From assembly GCF_047601385.1 (NCBI RefSeq), contig NZ_JASGJP010000001.1:1922001-1986000 (forward strand): a DNA stretch of 64,000 nt, written 5' to 3'. The translations under genes were made by a program, and so were the position numbers. Origin of the DNA: Ottowia sp047601385. Lineage in GTDB: Bacteria > Pseudomonadota > Gammaproteobacteria > Burkholderiales > Burkholderiaceae_C. The notes under the pieces were generated by a model. That model did no database searches, was not told the DNA's origin, and saw only the letters and a program-made list of their open reading frames with translations. Position 1 is the stretch's first letter, and each line of letters begins with the position of its first letter. Below are positions 16,656 to 24,450 of the stretch, piece after piece.

Positions 16656-17683
16656 CGCGCGGCCTGGGCGAGTTCGAGCTGATCGAGCAATTTTTCAAGC
16701 CGAATCGACCTCCAGCGCCCGCCAGTCAAGCGCCAGCAGCTCCTGAATCCATAGTGCTCGGCATCGGCGACGACTGCGCGCTGCTGCAACCCGCGCCCGG
16801 CATGCAGCTGGCCGTCAGCAGCGACATGCTGGTCGAGGGCCGGCATTTCTTCGCCGACGCAGACCCCGCCGCGCTCGGCCACAAGGCGCTGGCCGTCAAC
16901 CTGAGCGACCTGGCAGCCATGGGCGCCGAGCCGCTCGCCTGCACCCTGGCGCTGGCCCTGCCGCCCGAGCGCGCGCGCGACGAGGCATGGCTGGCCGCCT
17001 TCGCCGGCGGCCTGCGCGCGCTGGCCGACGCGCACGCCTGCCCGCTGGTCGGCGGCGACACCACCGCCGGCCCGCTCAACCTCTGCATCACCGTGCTCGG
17101 CCAGGTGCCCGCCGGCCAGGCGCTGCGGCGAGGCGGCGCGCGCCCCGGCGACGAGCTGTGGGTCAGCGGCACCCTGGGCGACGCGCGCCTCGCCTTGCTG
17201 GCGCTGCGCGGCGACATCGCCCTGCCGCCGCCCGCGCTGGCCGCCGCCCGCCAGCGGCTGGAGCGCCCCACGCCGCGTCTGCCCCTGGGCCGCGGCCTGC
17301 GCGGCATCGCCAGCAGCTGCATCGACCTGAGCGACGGGCTGGCGGGCGACGTCGGCCACCTCCTCGCCGCCTCCGGCGTGGGCGCCGTCATCGACGCCGA
17401 CGCCGCTGCAAACTTGATAGCTGTCATCGCTTTCCTGTCGGGCGCTGGAGGCACTTTCGACCTGAATTTCCGGCGGAGCACCGTACTGACCGGCGGCGAC
17501 GACTACGAACTGGCCTTCACCGCCCCGCCCGGCGCCCGCGCCGCCGTCGAGCGCGCCGGCGAAAAGGCCGCCACGCCGGTCACCCGCATCGGCCGCATCG
17601 AGGCCGCGCCCGGCCTGCGCCTGATCGATGCCGCCGGCCGCCCCGTCGAGGACGGCTTCCGCTCGTTCGACCACTTCGCCTGA
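16652..17683 (+). CDS. thiL: Thiamine-monophosphate kinase carrying two repeat-derived insertions
   Basis: Phosphorylates thiamine monophosphate to the diphosphate using ATP; 343 residues. GEFELIEQFF at the N-terminus, LGIGDDCALL, DMLVEGRHFF, NLSDLAAMGAEPLA, VGGDTTAG, CIDLSDGLAGDVGHL and LTGGDDYELAFT are family motifs. GTG at 16652 overlaps the previous stop (GTGA). Two segments are foreign to the family: residues about 15-33 (KPNRPPAPASQAPAAPES), between the first helix and the GIGDD loop, and residues about 252-273 (ANLIAVIAFLSGAGGTF), before the GGDDYEL motif. Both are encoded by class 1 repeats. Family motifs are intact, so the enzyme is probably active. pgpA and cinA, its usual neighbours, lie 6 kb away. 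Confidence 0.92.
   Translation: MTRGLGEFELIEQFFKPNRPPAPASQAPAAPESIVLGIGDDCALLQPAPGMQLAVSSDMLVEGRHFFADADPAALGHKALAVNLSDLAAMGAEPLACTLALALPPERARDEAWLAAFAGGLRALADAHACPLVGGDTTAGPLNLCITVLGQVPAGQALRRGGARPGDELWVSGTLGDARLALLALRGDIALPPPALAAARQRLERPTPRLPLGRGLRGIASSCIDLSDGLAGDVGHLLAASGVGAVIDADAAANLIAVIAFLSGAGGTFDLNFRRSTVLTGGDDYELAFTAPPGARAAVERAGEKAATPVTRIGRIEAAPGLRLIDAAGRPVEDGFRSFDHFA
16693..16752. repeat. Class 1 dispersed repeat inside thiL (copy 1)
   Basis: The repeat reads from GCCGAATCGACCTCCAGCGC through CAAGCGCCAGCAGCTCCTGA in the sense orientation of thiL. It encodes PNRPPAPASQAPAAPE without a stop, close to the peptide encoded by the copy in the AtuA gene. Confidence 0.8.
17405..17469. repeat. 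Class 1 dispersed repeat inside thiL (copy 2, opposite orientation)
   Basis: AACTTGATAGCTGTCATCGC through GGGCGCTGGAGGCACTTTCG is the antisense orientation of the repeat. It encodes LIAVIAFLSGAGGTF in frame. The antisense copy in the RNA methyltransferase uses the same frame. Confidence 0.8.
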
Positions 17684-17796
17684 AGGTCCGGGCAGCCCAG
17701 CCGCCCGCCCTTGCCCCGCCTCCCATCGATCTTCGTGCGCGCCAGCGTGCCTGGGTGCATGCAGAGGAGAGGCACTTGTGCGGCAGCTCCGATTCG

Positions 17797-17824
17797 AATA
17801 TATTGAATAAAAATTCAATATATT
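17797..17824. promoter_or_regulatory. Perfect 12-bp inverted repeat operator upstream of the acyl-CoA cluster
   Basis: AATATATTGAAT and ATTCAATATATT are exact reverse complements separated by AAAA. This is the most AT-rich stretch in the area. It ends 12 nt before the ATG of the first enoyl-CoA hydratase and abuts its GGAG ribosome-binding site. A repressor bound here would block the promoter or translation start. The IclR regulator at 21925 is a candidate ligand; this is inference. Confidence 0.65.
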
Positions 17825-17836
17825 GGAGTGCAATAA

Positions 17837-18616
17837 ATGGATGCTGTTCTTTTGGAGCGCCGTGGCCGCACGGGACTCATCACATTGAACAAGCCGGCCA
17901 AGCTCAATGCATGGGATCAACCGATGCGTGATGCCATCGTGGCAGCGCTGCGCGTTTATGACGCCGACCCAGCAATCGGCGCCGTGGTAATGACCGGCGC
18001 GGGCGAACGCGCTTTCTCCGCCGGCCAGGACTTCGCCGAGGCGCACGACTTCGACGCCGAACGGGCGGAGAGCTGGATCCGCGAGTGGGAAACCTTTTAC
18101 GGCACGCTGCGGCGCCTGACCAAGCCCATCGTGGCCGCGCTCAACGGCACGGCGGCGGGCTCGGCCTTCCAGGTAGCGCTGCTGTGCGACATCCGCGTGG
18201 GCCACGCCGAGGTGAAGATGGGCCAGCCCGAGATCAACTCCGGCATCGCCAGCATCACCGGGCCGTGGATCATGAAGGAGATCCTGGGCATGTCGCGCAC
18301 CATCGAGCTGACGCTCACCGGCCGCATGATGGAGGCGCAGGAGTGCCGCGAGATCGGCCTCATCCACAACTTGGTGCCGCGCGAGCAGGTGCTGCCCAAG
18401 GCGCTGGAGATCGCCGAACAGCTCGCCGCCAAGGCCCCGCTGGCCATGCGCCTGGACCGCGCCTGGTTCGCCGACATGACCGAGGCGGGCTTCCGCCAGA
18501 CGATCGATGCCGCCATCCGCTCGCACCGCGAGTCCTACGCATCGGGCGAGCCCGCCCGCAAGATGGAGCGCTTCATGGCCGAGCGCGGCCACGCGCTGGG
18601 AGGGGCCCGGCCATGA
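17837..18616 (+). CDS. Enoyl-CoA hydratase/isomerase family protein
   Basis: A 259-residue crotonase-fold enzyme. The oxyanion-hole region ERAFSAGQDFAEAHDF and the NGTAAGSAFQVALLCDIRV segment are family features, with MGQPEINSGIASITGPWIM after. It starts at ATG 17837 with GGAG eight nt upstream, directly after the perfect inverted repeat. Its stop overlaps the acyl-CoA ligase start (ATGA). It likely hydrates an enoyl-CoA made by the ligase product pathway; the carboxylic-acid substrate of the cluster is unknown. Confidence 0.85.
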   Translation: MDAVLLERRGRTGLITLNKPAKLNAWDQPMRDAIVAALRVYDADPAIGAVVMTGAGERAFSAGQDFAEAHDFDAERAESWIREWETFYGTLRRLTKPIVAALNGTAAGSAFQVALLCDIRVGHAEVKMGQPEINSGIASITGPWIMKEILGMSRTIELTLTGRMMEAQECREIGLIHNLVPREQVLPKALEIAEQLAAKAPLAMRLDRAWFADMTEAGFRQTIDAAIRSHRESYASGEPARKMERFMAERGHALGGARP

Positions 18617-20158
18617 TCGAGATGCCGCCGGTCGGCGACGAGACGCTGCGCCGCATCATGGACCGCCGGGCCAAGGAAGACCCGGGCCACGTGCTGCTGA
18701 AGTTCCAGGACCGCGACCACACCTTCGGCGCGATCGACGCCCAGGTGAACCGCGTCGCCAACGCGCTGCTGGCGCGGGGCCTGCAGCCCGGCGACCGCGT
18801 GGCGCTGATGCTGCCCAGCCACCCGGACCACCTGGTGGCGATCCTTGCGCTCGCCAAGGTCGGGCTGGTGCGCGTGCCCATCAACACCAGCTTCAAGGGC
18901 GCGTCGCTGGCCCACCCGTTCGAGGCCTTCGCGCCGCGCGCGCTGATCGCCGACGCCGCCCACGCCGAGGTGCTGGCCGAGGCGCTGCCTGCTGGCGCGG
19001 TGGAAATGCTGTTCTGGCGCGGCGGCGCGCAGGACGGCTTCGCCGCGCTGCTGGCCCACGCCGACAGCGCCCCGCCCGCCGTGGAGCCGGGGCCGGACGA
19101 CATCATTGCCCTCACGCCCAGCTCGGGCACCACGGGCGCGCCCAAGGGCGTGAACAAGTCCGACCGCACGCTGCGCGCCGGCCCCATGGGCACGCTGCGC
19201 CTCACCGGCGCGCAGCCGGGCGACGTGTTCCTGCTGTGGGAGTCGCTGCACCACGGCGCTGGCGTGGCCGTGTGCATCGCCGCCATCCTGCAAAAGCTCA
19301 CGCTGGCGATGGTGGAGAAGTTCAGCGCCTCGCAGTTCTGGGAGCAGTGCCGCCGCAACGGCGTCACGCACATCCACTACCTGGGCGGCGTGCTGCCCAT
19401 GCTGCTCAAGCAGCCGCCGAAGGACAACGACCGCGACCACACGGTGCGCATCGCCTGGGGCGGCGGCTGCCCGCCCGAGGTGTGGGACGTGTTCTCCGAG
19501 CGCTTCGGCGTGGAGATGCGCGAGGGCTACGGCCTGTCGGAGATGATCACCTTCGTCACCGTCAACCCGCAGGGCCCCAAGTTCTCCATCGGCCAGCCGC
19601 TGTCGTATTTCGACCTCCAGCTCACCGACGACGAGGGCAACGAGGTGCCCGTGGGCCAGCCGGGCGAGATTCTGCGTGCGCTCGCGCGTGCCGGGCCTGC
19701 AGTTCCTGGGCTACTTCCGCAACGAGGCCGCCACCGAGGCCGCGCGGCGCGGCGAGTGGTTCTGCAGCGGCGACCTGGCGCGGCGCGACGAGGCGGGGTA
19801 CTACTACTTTGCGGGCCGCAAGAAGGACACGGTGCGCCGGCGCGGCATCAACATCTCGGCCTGGGAGGTCGAGCGCGTGATCGGCGAGCACCCCGCCGTC
19901 GCCGAATGCGCGGTGGTCGGCGTGCCCAGCGAACTGGGCGATGAAGAGTTGAAGCTTTTCGTGCGCCTGGCCGAAGGCGCGGAACTCGCGCCGCAAGCGC
20001 TCGTGGACTGGTGCAAGCCGCGCATGCCGGCCTTCCAGGTGCCGCGCTTCGTCGCCTTCATCGGCGAATTCCCCAAGACCCCGACGCAGCGCATCCGCAA
20101 GAACGAGCTGCCCCGCGACCTCATCGGCGCATGGGACGCCGAACAACCCAGGAGTTAA
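18613..20158 (+). pseudogene. Acyl-CoA synthetase (AMP-dependent ligase) with a single-base frameshift
   Basis: Class I adenylate-forming enzyme that activates a carboxylic acid to its CoA ester. From ATG 18613 the first frame carries LTPSSGTTGAPKGVNKS (P-loop), WGGGCPPEVW, EGYGLSEMITF and runs to VPVGQPGEI at about 19671. The rest continues in another frame: RSRVPGLQFLGYFRNEA, WFCSGDLARRDEAGYYYFAGRKKD, RRRGINISAWEVE, TPTQRIRKNEL, to TAA/TGA region at 20158. One extra base near 19669-19676 explains the shift; deleting one base in ATTCTGCGTG restores the frame. Total length is 3n+1. It may be a true mutation or a sequencing error. Without correction the C-terminal domain with the catalytic Lys is lost. 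Confidence 0.85.
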
Positions 20159-20160
20159 CC

Positions 20161-21138
20161 ATGATGAAGAAGTACCTCAAGCACTGTCTGGCCGCCTGCG
20201 TGGCGGCGCTGGCCTGCACGGCATCGTTCGCCCAGGACTACCCTTCGCGTCAGGTGACGGTGGTCGTGGGCTACGCCGCCGGCGGCGCGGTGGATGCTGT
20301 CGCGCGCCTCATGTCGCAGAAGCTCGGTGATGCGCTGGGCAAGCCCTTCGTGGTGGACAACAAGGCCGGTGCGTCCGGCAACATCGGCGCGCAATTCGTG
20401 GCCAAGGCGCCGGCCGACGGCTACACCCTGCTGATGGCACCGGTCACCACCTACGCCATGAACTCACTGCTGTACCCAGCCACCACGGGCTACCACCTCG
20501 CCAAGGACTTCACCGGCGTTTCGCTCGTCGGTTACCTGCCGCTGGTACTGGTCGTCAACGAAGCTTTGCCCGTGCGGTCAGTGGCCGACCTGGTGAAGAC
20601 AGCCAAGGCCAAACCCGGCGGCATGGACTACGGCTCTTCCGGCAACGGCTCCATCGAGCACGTGGCGAGCGAGATGTTCAAGAAGCAGGCAGGCGTAAGC
20701 ATGGTGCACATCCCCTACCGCGGCGCCGCACCGGCCATCACCGACGTGATGGCAGGGCAGTTGCAGCTGATGTTCGCCACCGTGCCCACTGCCGTGGCCA
20801 ATCTCAAGACCGGCAAGCTGCGTCCGCTGGCTGTGACCACGCCCAAGCGCATCTCCGCGCTGAACGACGTGCCTACCGCGCACGAGGCCGGCTACCCGGG
20901 CTTCGAGGTTGCATCGACCTATGCCATCCTCGCCCCGGCGGCCACGCCCCGGCCCGTGGTAGAGCGACTGAACCAGGAAGTCACCAGGATCCTGGAGATG
21001 CCCGACGTGCAGGCCCGCTTCCAGGCCCTGGGTATCGAACGGGCCGGCTCCACGCCCGAAGAAGCCACGCAGCGCCTGGGCCAGGAACTGGGCAAATGGG
21101 ACAAGGCGATCAAGGAAAGCGCCATCAAGGTGGACTGA
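20161..21138 (+). CDS. Bug-family tripartite tricarboxylate transporter substrate-binding protein
   Basis: A 325-residue periplasmic binding protein. The signal peptide is MMKKYLKHCLAACVAALACT...SFAQ. The mature part begins DYPSRQVTVVVGYAAGGAVD and has VVDNKAGASGNIGAQFVAKA and HIPYRGAAPAITDVMAGQ, typical of BugD/TctC proteins. AGGAG lies just before the ATG. No TctA/TctB membrane subunits are nearby, as is usual for the expanded Bug families of Burkholderiales. Context suggests it binds the organic acid that the cluster activates to a CoA ester. Confidence 0.88.
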   Translation: MMKKYLKHCLAACVAALACTASFAQDYPSRQVTVVVGYAAGGAVDAVARLMSQKLGDALGKPFVVDNKAGASGNIGAQFVAKAPADGYTLLMAPVTTYAMNSLLYPATTGYHLAKDFTGVSLVGYLPLVLVVNEALPVRSVADLVKTAKAKPGGMDYGSSGNGSIEHVASEMFKKQAGVSMVHIPYRGAAPAITDVMAGQLQLMFATVPTAVANLKTGKLRPLAVTTPKRISALNDVPTAHEAGYPGFEVASTYAILAPAATPRPVVERLNQEVTRILEMPDVQARFQALGIERAGSTPEEATQRLGQELGKWDKAIKESAIKVD

Positions 21139-21139
21139 C

Positions 21140-21919
21140 GTGGCTTCCGACATCCAGGTCGAGCACCGCGGCGAGGGCCGCGCCCTCGTCACCATCGCCC
21201 GGCCGCACCGGCGCAACGCCTGCGACTTCGCAGCCTGGACCGACCTGAAGGCCGCGTTCGAGACGCTGGGCGCGGATCCGGCCGTCAAGCTCATCGTGCT
21301 CACCGGCGCGGGCGGCCACTTCTGCGCGGGCGACGACGTGGTGGCCTTCTCCGCCGTCACGGATGAAGCGGAGAAGGACGTGTGGCGCGCGCGCATCCAG
21401 GCGTGCTACGCCGCGCTGCAGTCCGCGCCCAAGCCGGTCATCGCCGCCGTCTCCGGCGTGTGCGTGGGCGGCGGCTGCAGCCTGGCCATGTGCTGCGACT
21501 TCCGCGTGGGCGACGCCACGGCGCGCGTGGGCGTGCCCGTCGCCAAGCTCGGGCTGGTCTATCCCACCATCCAGTTGCAGCGCTTGGCATGGCTCATCGG
21601 CGCGTCGAACGCGCGGCGCTGGGTGTACGAAGCGGCGTTGTACGACGCCGCTGAATCGCATCGCGTGGGCTACCTGGACGCGCTCGCGCCCGGTGATGCG
21701 GTGGAGGCAGCCTTCGCCTTTGGTGCCGGCATGGCACAGGCCGCGCCGCTGTCCATCGCTGGCTCCAAAGCGCAGCTCAATGCCGTGCTAGCCGGTCGGT
21801 TGGAGCCGGAGCGCGAGCAGCTCGATGCCATGGTGCTGCGCGCGGACCGCAGCGAGGATTTCCGCGAGGCTGCGCGAGCCTTCGCCGAGAAGCGCCGCCC
21901 GGTCTTTCGCGGACAATAG
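21140..21919 (+). CDS. Enoyl-CoA hydratase/isomerase family protein
   Basis: A second crotonase-fold enzyme of 259 residues, starting at GTG 21140 right after the Bug stop. LIVLTGAGGHFCAGDDVVAF and AVSGVCVGGGCSLAMCCDFRVG form the oxyanion hole and CoA-binding parts. KLGLVYPTIQLQRLAWLIG is the following helix region. Together with the first hydratase and the ligase it suggests degradation of an aromatic or branched acid by beta-oxidation-like steps; the substrate is not identifiable. Confidence 0.85.
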   Translation: MASDIQVEHRGEGRALVTIARPHRRNACDFAAWTDLKAAFETLGADPAVKLIVLTGAGGHFCAGDDVVAFSAVTDEAEKDVWRARIQACYAALQSAPKPVIAAVSGVCVGGGCSLAMCCDFRVGDATARVGVPVAKLGLVYPTIQLQRLAWLIGASNARRWVYEAALYDAAESHRVGYLDALAPGDAVEAAFAFGAGMAQAAPLSIAGSKAQLNAVLAGRLEPEREQLDAMVLRADRSEDFREAARAFAEKRRPVFRGQ

Positions 21920-21924
21920 GGAGA

Positions 21925-22740
21925 ATGACCGCCAAGAGAGCCCCGGCCCGCCCCGACGCCGATTCGCCGCTGTACGTGCAGTCGGTAGCCAAGGCGATGA
22001 AAGTGCTGACGGCCTTCGACGGCTCCAAACGGCAGCTCTCCCTCACAGAAATCGCTGCGCTCGCCGACCTGGACAACAGCGCCGCGCAGCGCTTCACCCA
22101 CACGCTCTCGGCGCTGGGCTACCTCGTCAAGGATCCGGACACGCGCAAGTACGAGCTGTCGGTGCGGCTGCTCGACTTCACCTACCACTACCTCGCCTCC
22201 AACGAGCTGCTGCACCGAGCGACTCCAGTGCTGCGCGAGCTGGCGCAGGAGACCGAGGAAGCCTGCAACCTCACAGTGCCAGACGGACCGGACATCGTGG
22301 TCGTCTCGCGCATCATCAGCCGCAACGTCATCCACCCCAACGTAATTGTCGGCACCCGCCTGCCCGCCTTCTGTACGGCGCCCGGCCTGGCCATTCTGTC
22401 CACCTGGCCGCCGGACAAGGTGGACGCCGTGCTGGCCGCCAGCCGGCTCGAGAAATACACGCCCCACACCATGACCGATCCGCGCCGCATCAAGGCCCGG
22501 CTGCTCAAATGCGCCGCCGCCGGCTATGCGCACACGCAGAACGAGTTGTTTCCCGACGACATCTCCACCGCCGCGCCGGTGCTGGACGCCCACGGACGAG
22601 CCATTGGAGCGCTGAACATCGCCATGTCCAGCGCGCGCTGGGTCGCCGAGCATTCGGAAGAGCGGATCGCACACCTGCTGCGGGCGGCTGCGGCGTCCGT
22701 GTCGGTCCCGCAACTGCCTTCACGCCGCTTGCGCGCTTGA
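21925..22740 (+). CDS. IclR-family transcriptional regulator
   Basis: A 271-residue DNA-binding regulator. The winged helix-turn-helix is at about 20-80 (SVAKAMKVLTAFDGSKRQLS, LTEIAALADLDNSAAQRFTH, TLSALGYLVKD). The effector domain follows, with GTRLPAFCTAPGLAILSTW and DDISTAAPVLDAHGRAIGAL. IclR proteins commonly control catabolic operons for aromatic or short-chain acids. It is the last gene of the plus-strand catabolic cluster and may act at the inverted repeat at 17797-17824. Confidence 0.88.
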   Translation: MTAKRAPARPDADSPLYVQSVAKAMKVLTAFDGSKRQLSLTEIAALADLDNSAAQRFTHTLSALGYLVKDPDTRKYELSVRLLDFTYHYLASNELLHRATPVLRELAQETEEACNLTVPDGPDIVVVSRIISRNVIHPNVIVGTRLPAFCTAPGLAILSTWPPDKVDAVLAASRLEKYTPHTMTDPRRIKARLLKCAAAGYAHTQNELFPDDISTAAPVLDAHGRAIGALNIAMSSARWVAEHSEERIAHLLRAAAASVSVPQLPSRRLRA

Positions 22741-22793
22741 TCGGCGGCGCCAGTGATCGCGCCGCATTCGCCCTGGATATGGAAGAACCGATC

Positions 22794-23270
22794 ATGAGCT
22801 TCACCCTCTACACCCACCCCCAGTCCCGCGGCCGCCTGGCGCGCTGGATGCTGGAGGAATGCGGCGCCGACTACAGCGTGCGGGTGCTGCACTACGGCGC
22901 CAGCATGAAGGCGCCCGAATACACCGCGCTCAACCCCATGGGCAAGGTGCCCGCCATCCGCCACGGCGACCTGGTGGTGACCGAGAACGCCGCCATCTGC
23001 GCCTACCTGGCTGATCGGTTCCCCGCCCAGCGGCTTGCCCCGCCGGTAGATTCGCCCGAGCGCGGCACCTACTACCGCTGGCTGTTCTTCGCCGCCGGCC
23101 CCATGGAAGCCGCCGTCACCGCCAGGGCGCTGAACCTGCTGGCGCCGCCCGAGCGCCGCGCGGCCACCGGCTACGGCAGCTACGAGGACGTGATCACCAC
23201 CGCCGAATTCGCCGTGCGCGCCAACGCGCTGGACGACGCGCTGGCGCGGCAGTTGCAGTCCCAGGGTTGA
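22794..23270 (+). CDS. Glutathione S-transferase with an apparent internal deletion
   Basis: The thioredoxin-like N-terminal domain is complete (MSFTLYTHPQSRGRLARWML, NPMGKVPAIRHGDLVVTENA, AAICAYLADRFP). The start of the helical C-terminal domain (YYRWLFFAAGPMEAAVTARA) is present. After GYGSYEDVITTAEFAV the sequence jumps to RANALDDALA, which in relatives is the very C-terminal end. About 45-50 residues of the helical domain appear to be missing in frame, leaving 158 residues against about 200-210. This is inferred from family knowledge. The product is likely inactive or altered. Confidence 0.75.
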   Translation: MSFTLYTHPQSRGRLARWMLEECGADYSVRVLHYGASMKAPEYTALNPMGKVPAIRHGDLVVTENAAICAYLADRFPAQRLAPPVDSPERGTYYRWLFFAAGPMEAAVTARALNLLAPPERRAATGYGSYEDVITTAEFAVRANALDDALARQLQSQG

Positions 23271-23272
23271 CC

Positions 23273-23512
23273 ATGCCCTTCCCGCTGGACGAACGCCGCG
23301 TGCTGCTGGCCGTCAAGGGCGTCGGCCCCACGGTGGTGGCGCGGCTGGAGCAGATGGGCATCGAATCGCTGGCGCATCTGCGGCACGAGAACTCCGCCGA
23401 CATCCTGGCGCGCGGCGCGCGCCTGACCGGCTCGAGCTGCTGGAAGAACAGCCCGCAGGCGCGCGCCGCCGTGGCCGGGGCGATCGAGGCGGCGCAGCGG
23501 CACCGGCCGTGA
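23273..23512 (+). CDS. Small helix-hairpin-helix protein (Cdd1/pathogenicity-locus-like)
   Basis: A 79-residue protein starting 2 nt after the GST stop. RVLLAVKGVGPTVVARLEQM is a helix-hairpin-helix (GVGP), and GSSCWKNSPQARAAVAGAIE follows. The pattern fits the small HhH family annotated as pathogenicity locus or Cdd1-like. DNA binding is possible; no function is established. Confidence 0.65.
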   Translation: MPFPLDERRVLLAVKGVGPTVVARLEQMGIESLAHLRHENSADILARGARLTGSSCWKNSPQARAAVAGAIEAAQRHRP

Positions 23513-23514
23513 AG

Positions 23515-23627
23515 CCCCTCTCCCCTCGCGGGAGAGGGGTTGGGGAGAGGGGGAGGTTCAGCGCCACGCAATTGCCGGCCTGCACCGCCACCCCCTCTCC
23601 CCGGCCCTCTCCCGCGAGGGGAGAGGG
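23515..23627. repeat. Large inverted repeat of the CCCTCTCCC type (REP-like)
   Basis: Left arm 23515-23539 (CCCCTCTCCCCTCGCGGGAG then AGGGG) and right arm 23605-23627 (CCCTCTCCCGCGAGGGGAGA then GGG) are each self-complementary and complementary to each other, about 65 nt apart. This kind of element occurs between genes in many proteobacteria and may act as a transcription barrier after the GST/HhH pair. Confidence 0.8.
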
Positions 23628-23649
23628 AGTGGCCCGCGCTGGATGGAAC

Positions 23650-23708
23650 GCTTCTCTTTTCATAGCTTCCAGCGCTTGACTGTCGGGCGCTAGAGGCCAA
23701 TTTCATGC
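23650..23708. repeat. Class 1 dispersed repeat upstream of pgpA
   Basis: TTCATAGCTTCCAGCGCTTG then ACTGTCGGGCGCTAGAGGCC and AATTTCATGCTCAAA form an almost full-length copy. It lies 33 nt before the pgpA start, next to the REP-like element. Confidence 0.85.
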
Positions 23709-23740
23709 TCAAACCATTGGGGGCTGCTAGCATTGCCGCC

Positions 23741-24385
23741 ATGGGTTTGGCCGACACGCCCCGCGATGAAGTCAGCGACGTGCAGCCGCGCGATCTGCCT
23801 GCGGGCGGCCGCGCGGCGCGCGCAGGCGCGCCGCAGCCCACGACGCTGGAGCCGCTGGCCGCCGGCGACGGCCCGCCGCCCGCCGGCGCCGTGCGGCCCA
23901 GCGCCCGCGTGATGCGCGCGCACCTGGCGCACTGGGTGGCGTTCGGCTTCGGCAGCGGCCTGTCGCCCGTCGCGCCGGGCACCGTGGGCACGCTGTGGGC
24001 CTGGCTGGCCTGGGCGCTGCTGGCCCACTGGCTGACGCCCGCGCAGCTCGGCGGGCTGCTGGCGGCGTCCCTGCCCGTGGCCTGGTGGGCCAGCACCGTC
24101 ACCGCGCGCCACCTGCGCATGGCCGACCCGAGCGCCATCGTCGCCGACGAGATCGTCGCCTTCTGGCTGGTGCTGTGGCTGCTGCTGCCGGCCGGCTTCT
24201 GGGCGCAGTTCGCCGCCTTCCTGCTGTTCCGCTTCTTCGACGCCGCCAAGCCCGGCCCGGTGGGCTGGGCCGACCGCCTGCTGCACGGCCAGGGCGGCTG
24301 GCGCGGCGGCTTCGGCATATTGCTGGACGACCTGGTGGCCGCCTTCTGCACGCTGCTGGTGATCGCGCTGTGGCGCGCCTGGTAG
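23741..24385 (+). CDS. pgpA: Phosphatidylglycerophosphatase A
   Basis: Removes the phosphate from phosphatidylglycerol phosphate in phospholipid synthesis; inner membrane. 214 residues from ATG 23741. HWVAFGFGSGLSPVAPGTVG, IVADEIVAFWLVLWLLLP, FFDAAKPGPVGWADR and GGFGILLDDLVAA are the PgpA core with its acidic residues. The first 60 residues form a long Pro/Ala-rich extension common in related organisms. It is followed by cinA. In many betaproteobacteria thiL directly precedes it; here they are 6 kb apart. Confidence 0.92.
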   Translation: MGLADTPRDEVSDVQPRDLPAGGRAARAGAPQPTTLEPLAAGDGPPPAGAVRPSARVMRAHLAHWVAFGFGSGLSPVAPGTVGTLWAWLAWALLAHWLTPAQLGGLLAASLPVAWWASTVTARHLRMADPSAIVADEIVAFWLVLWLLLPAGFWAQFAAFLLFRFFDAAKPGPVGWADRLLHGQGGWRGGFGILLDDLVAAFCTLLVIALWRAW

Positions 24386-24391
24386 TCGATT

Positions 24392-24450
24392 ACTACATTT
24401 TTCATAGCTGCTACCGCACGTGGATCAAGCGCTGGAGCCCGATTTGATTC
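24392..24450. repeat. Class 1 dispersed repeat spanning the cinA start
   Basis: TTTTTCATAGCTGCTACCGC then CAAGCGCTGGAGCCCGATTT. The GTG start codon of cinA (24420) lies in the centre of the repeat, and the first ten codons (DQALEPDLIQ) are repeat-encoded. Confidence 0.8.
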
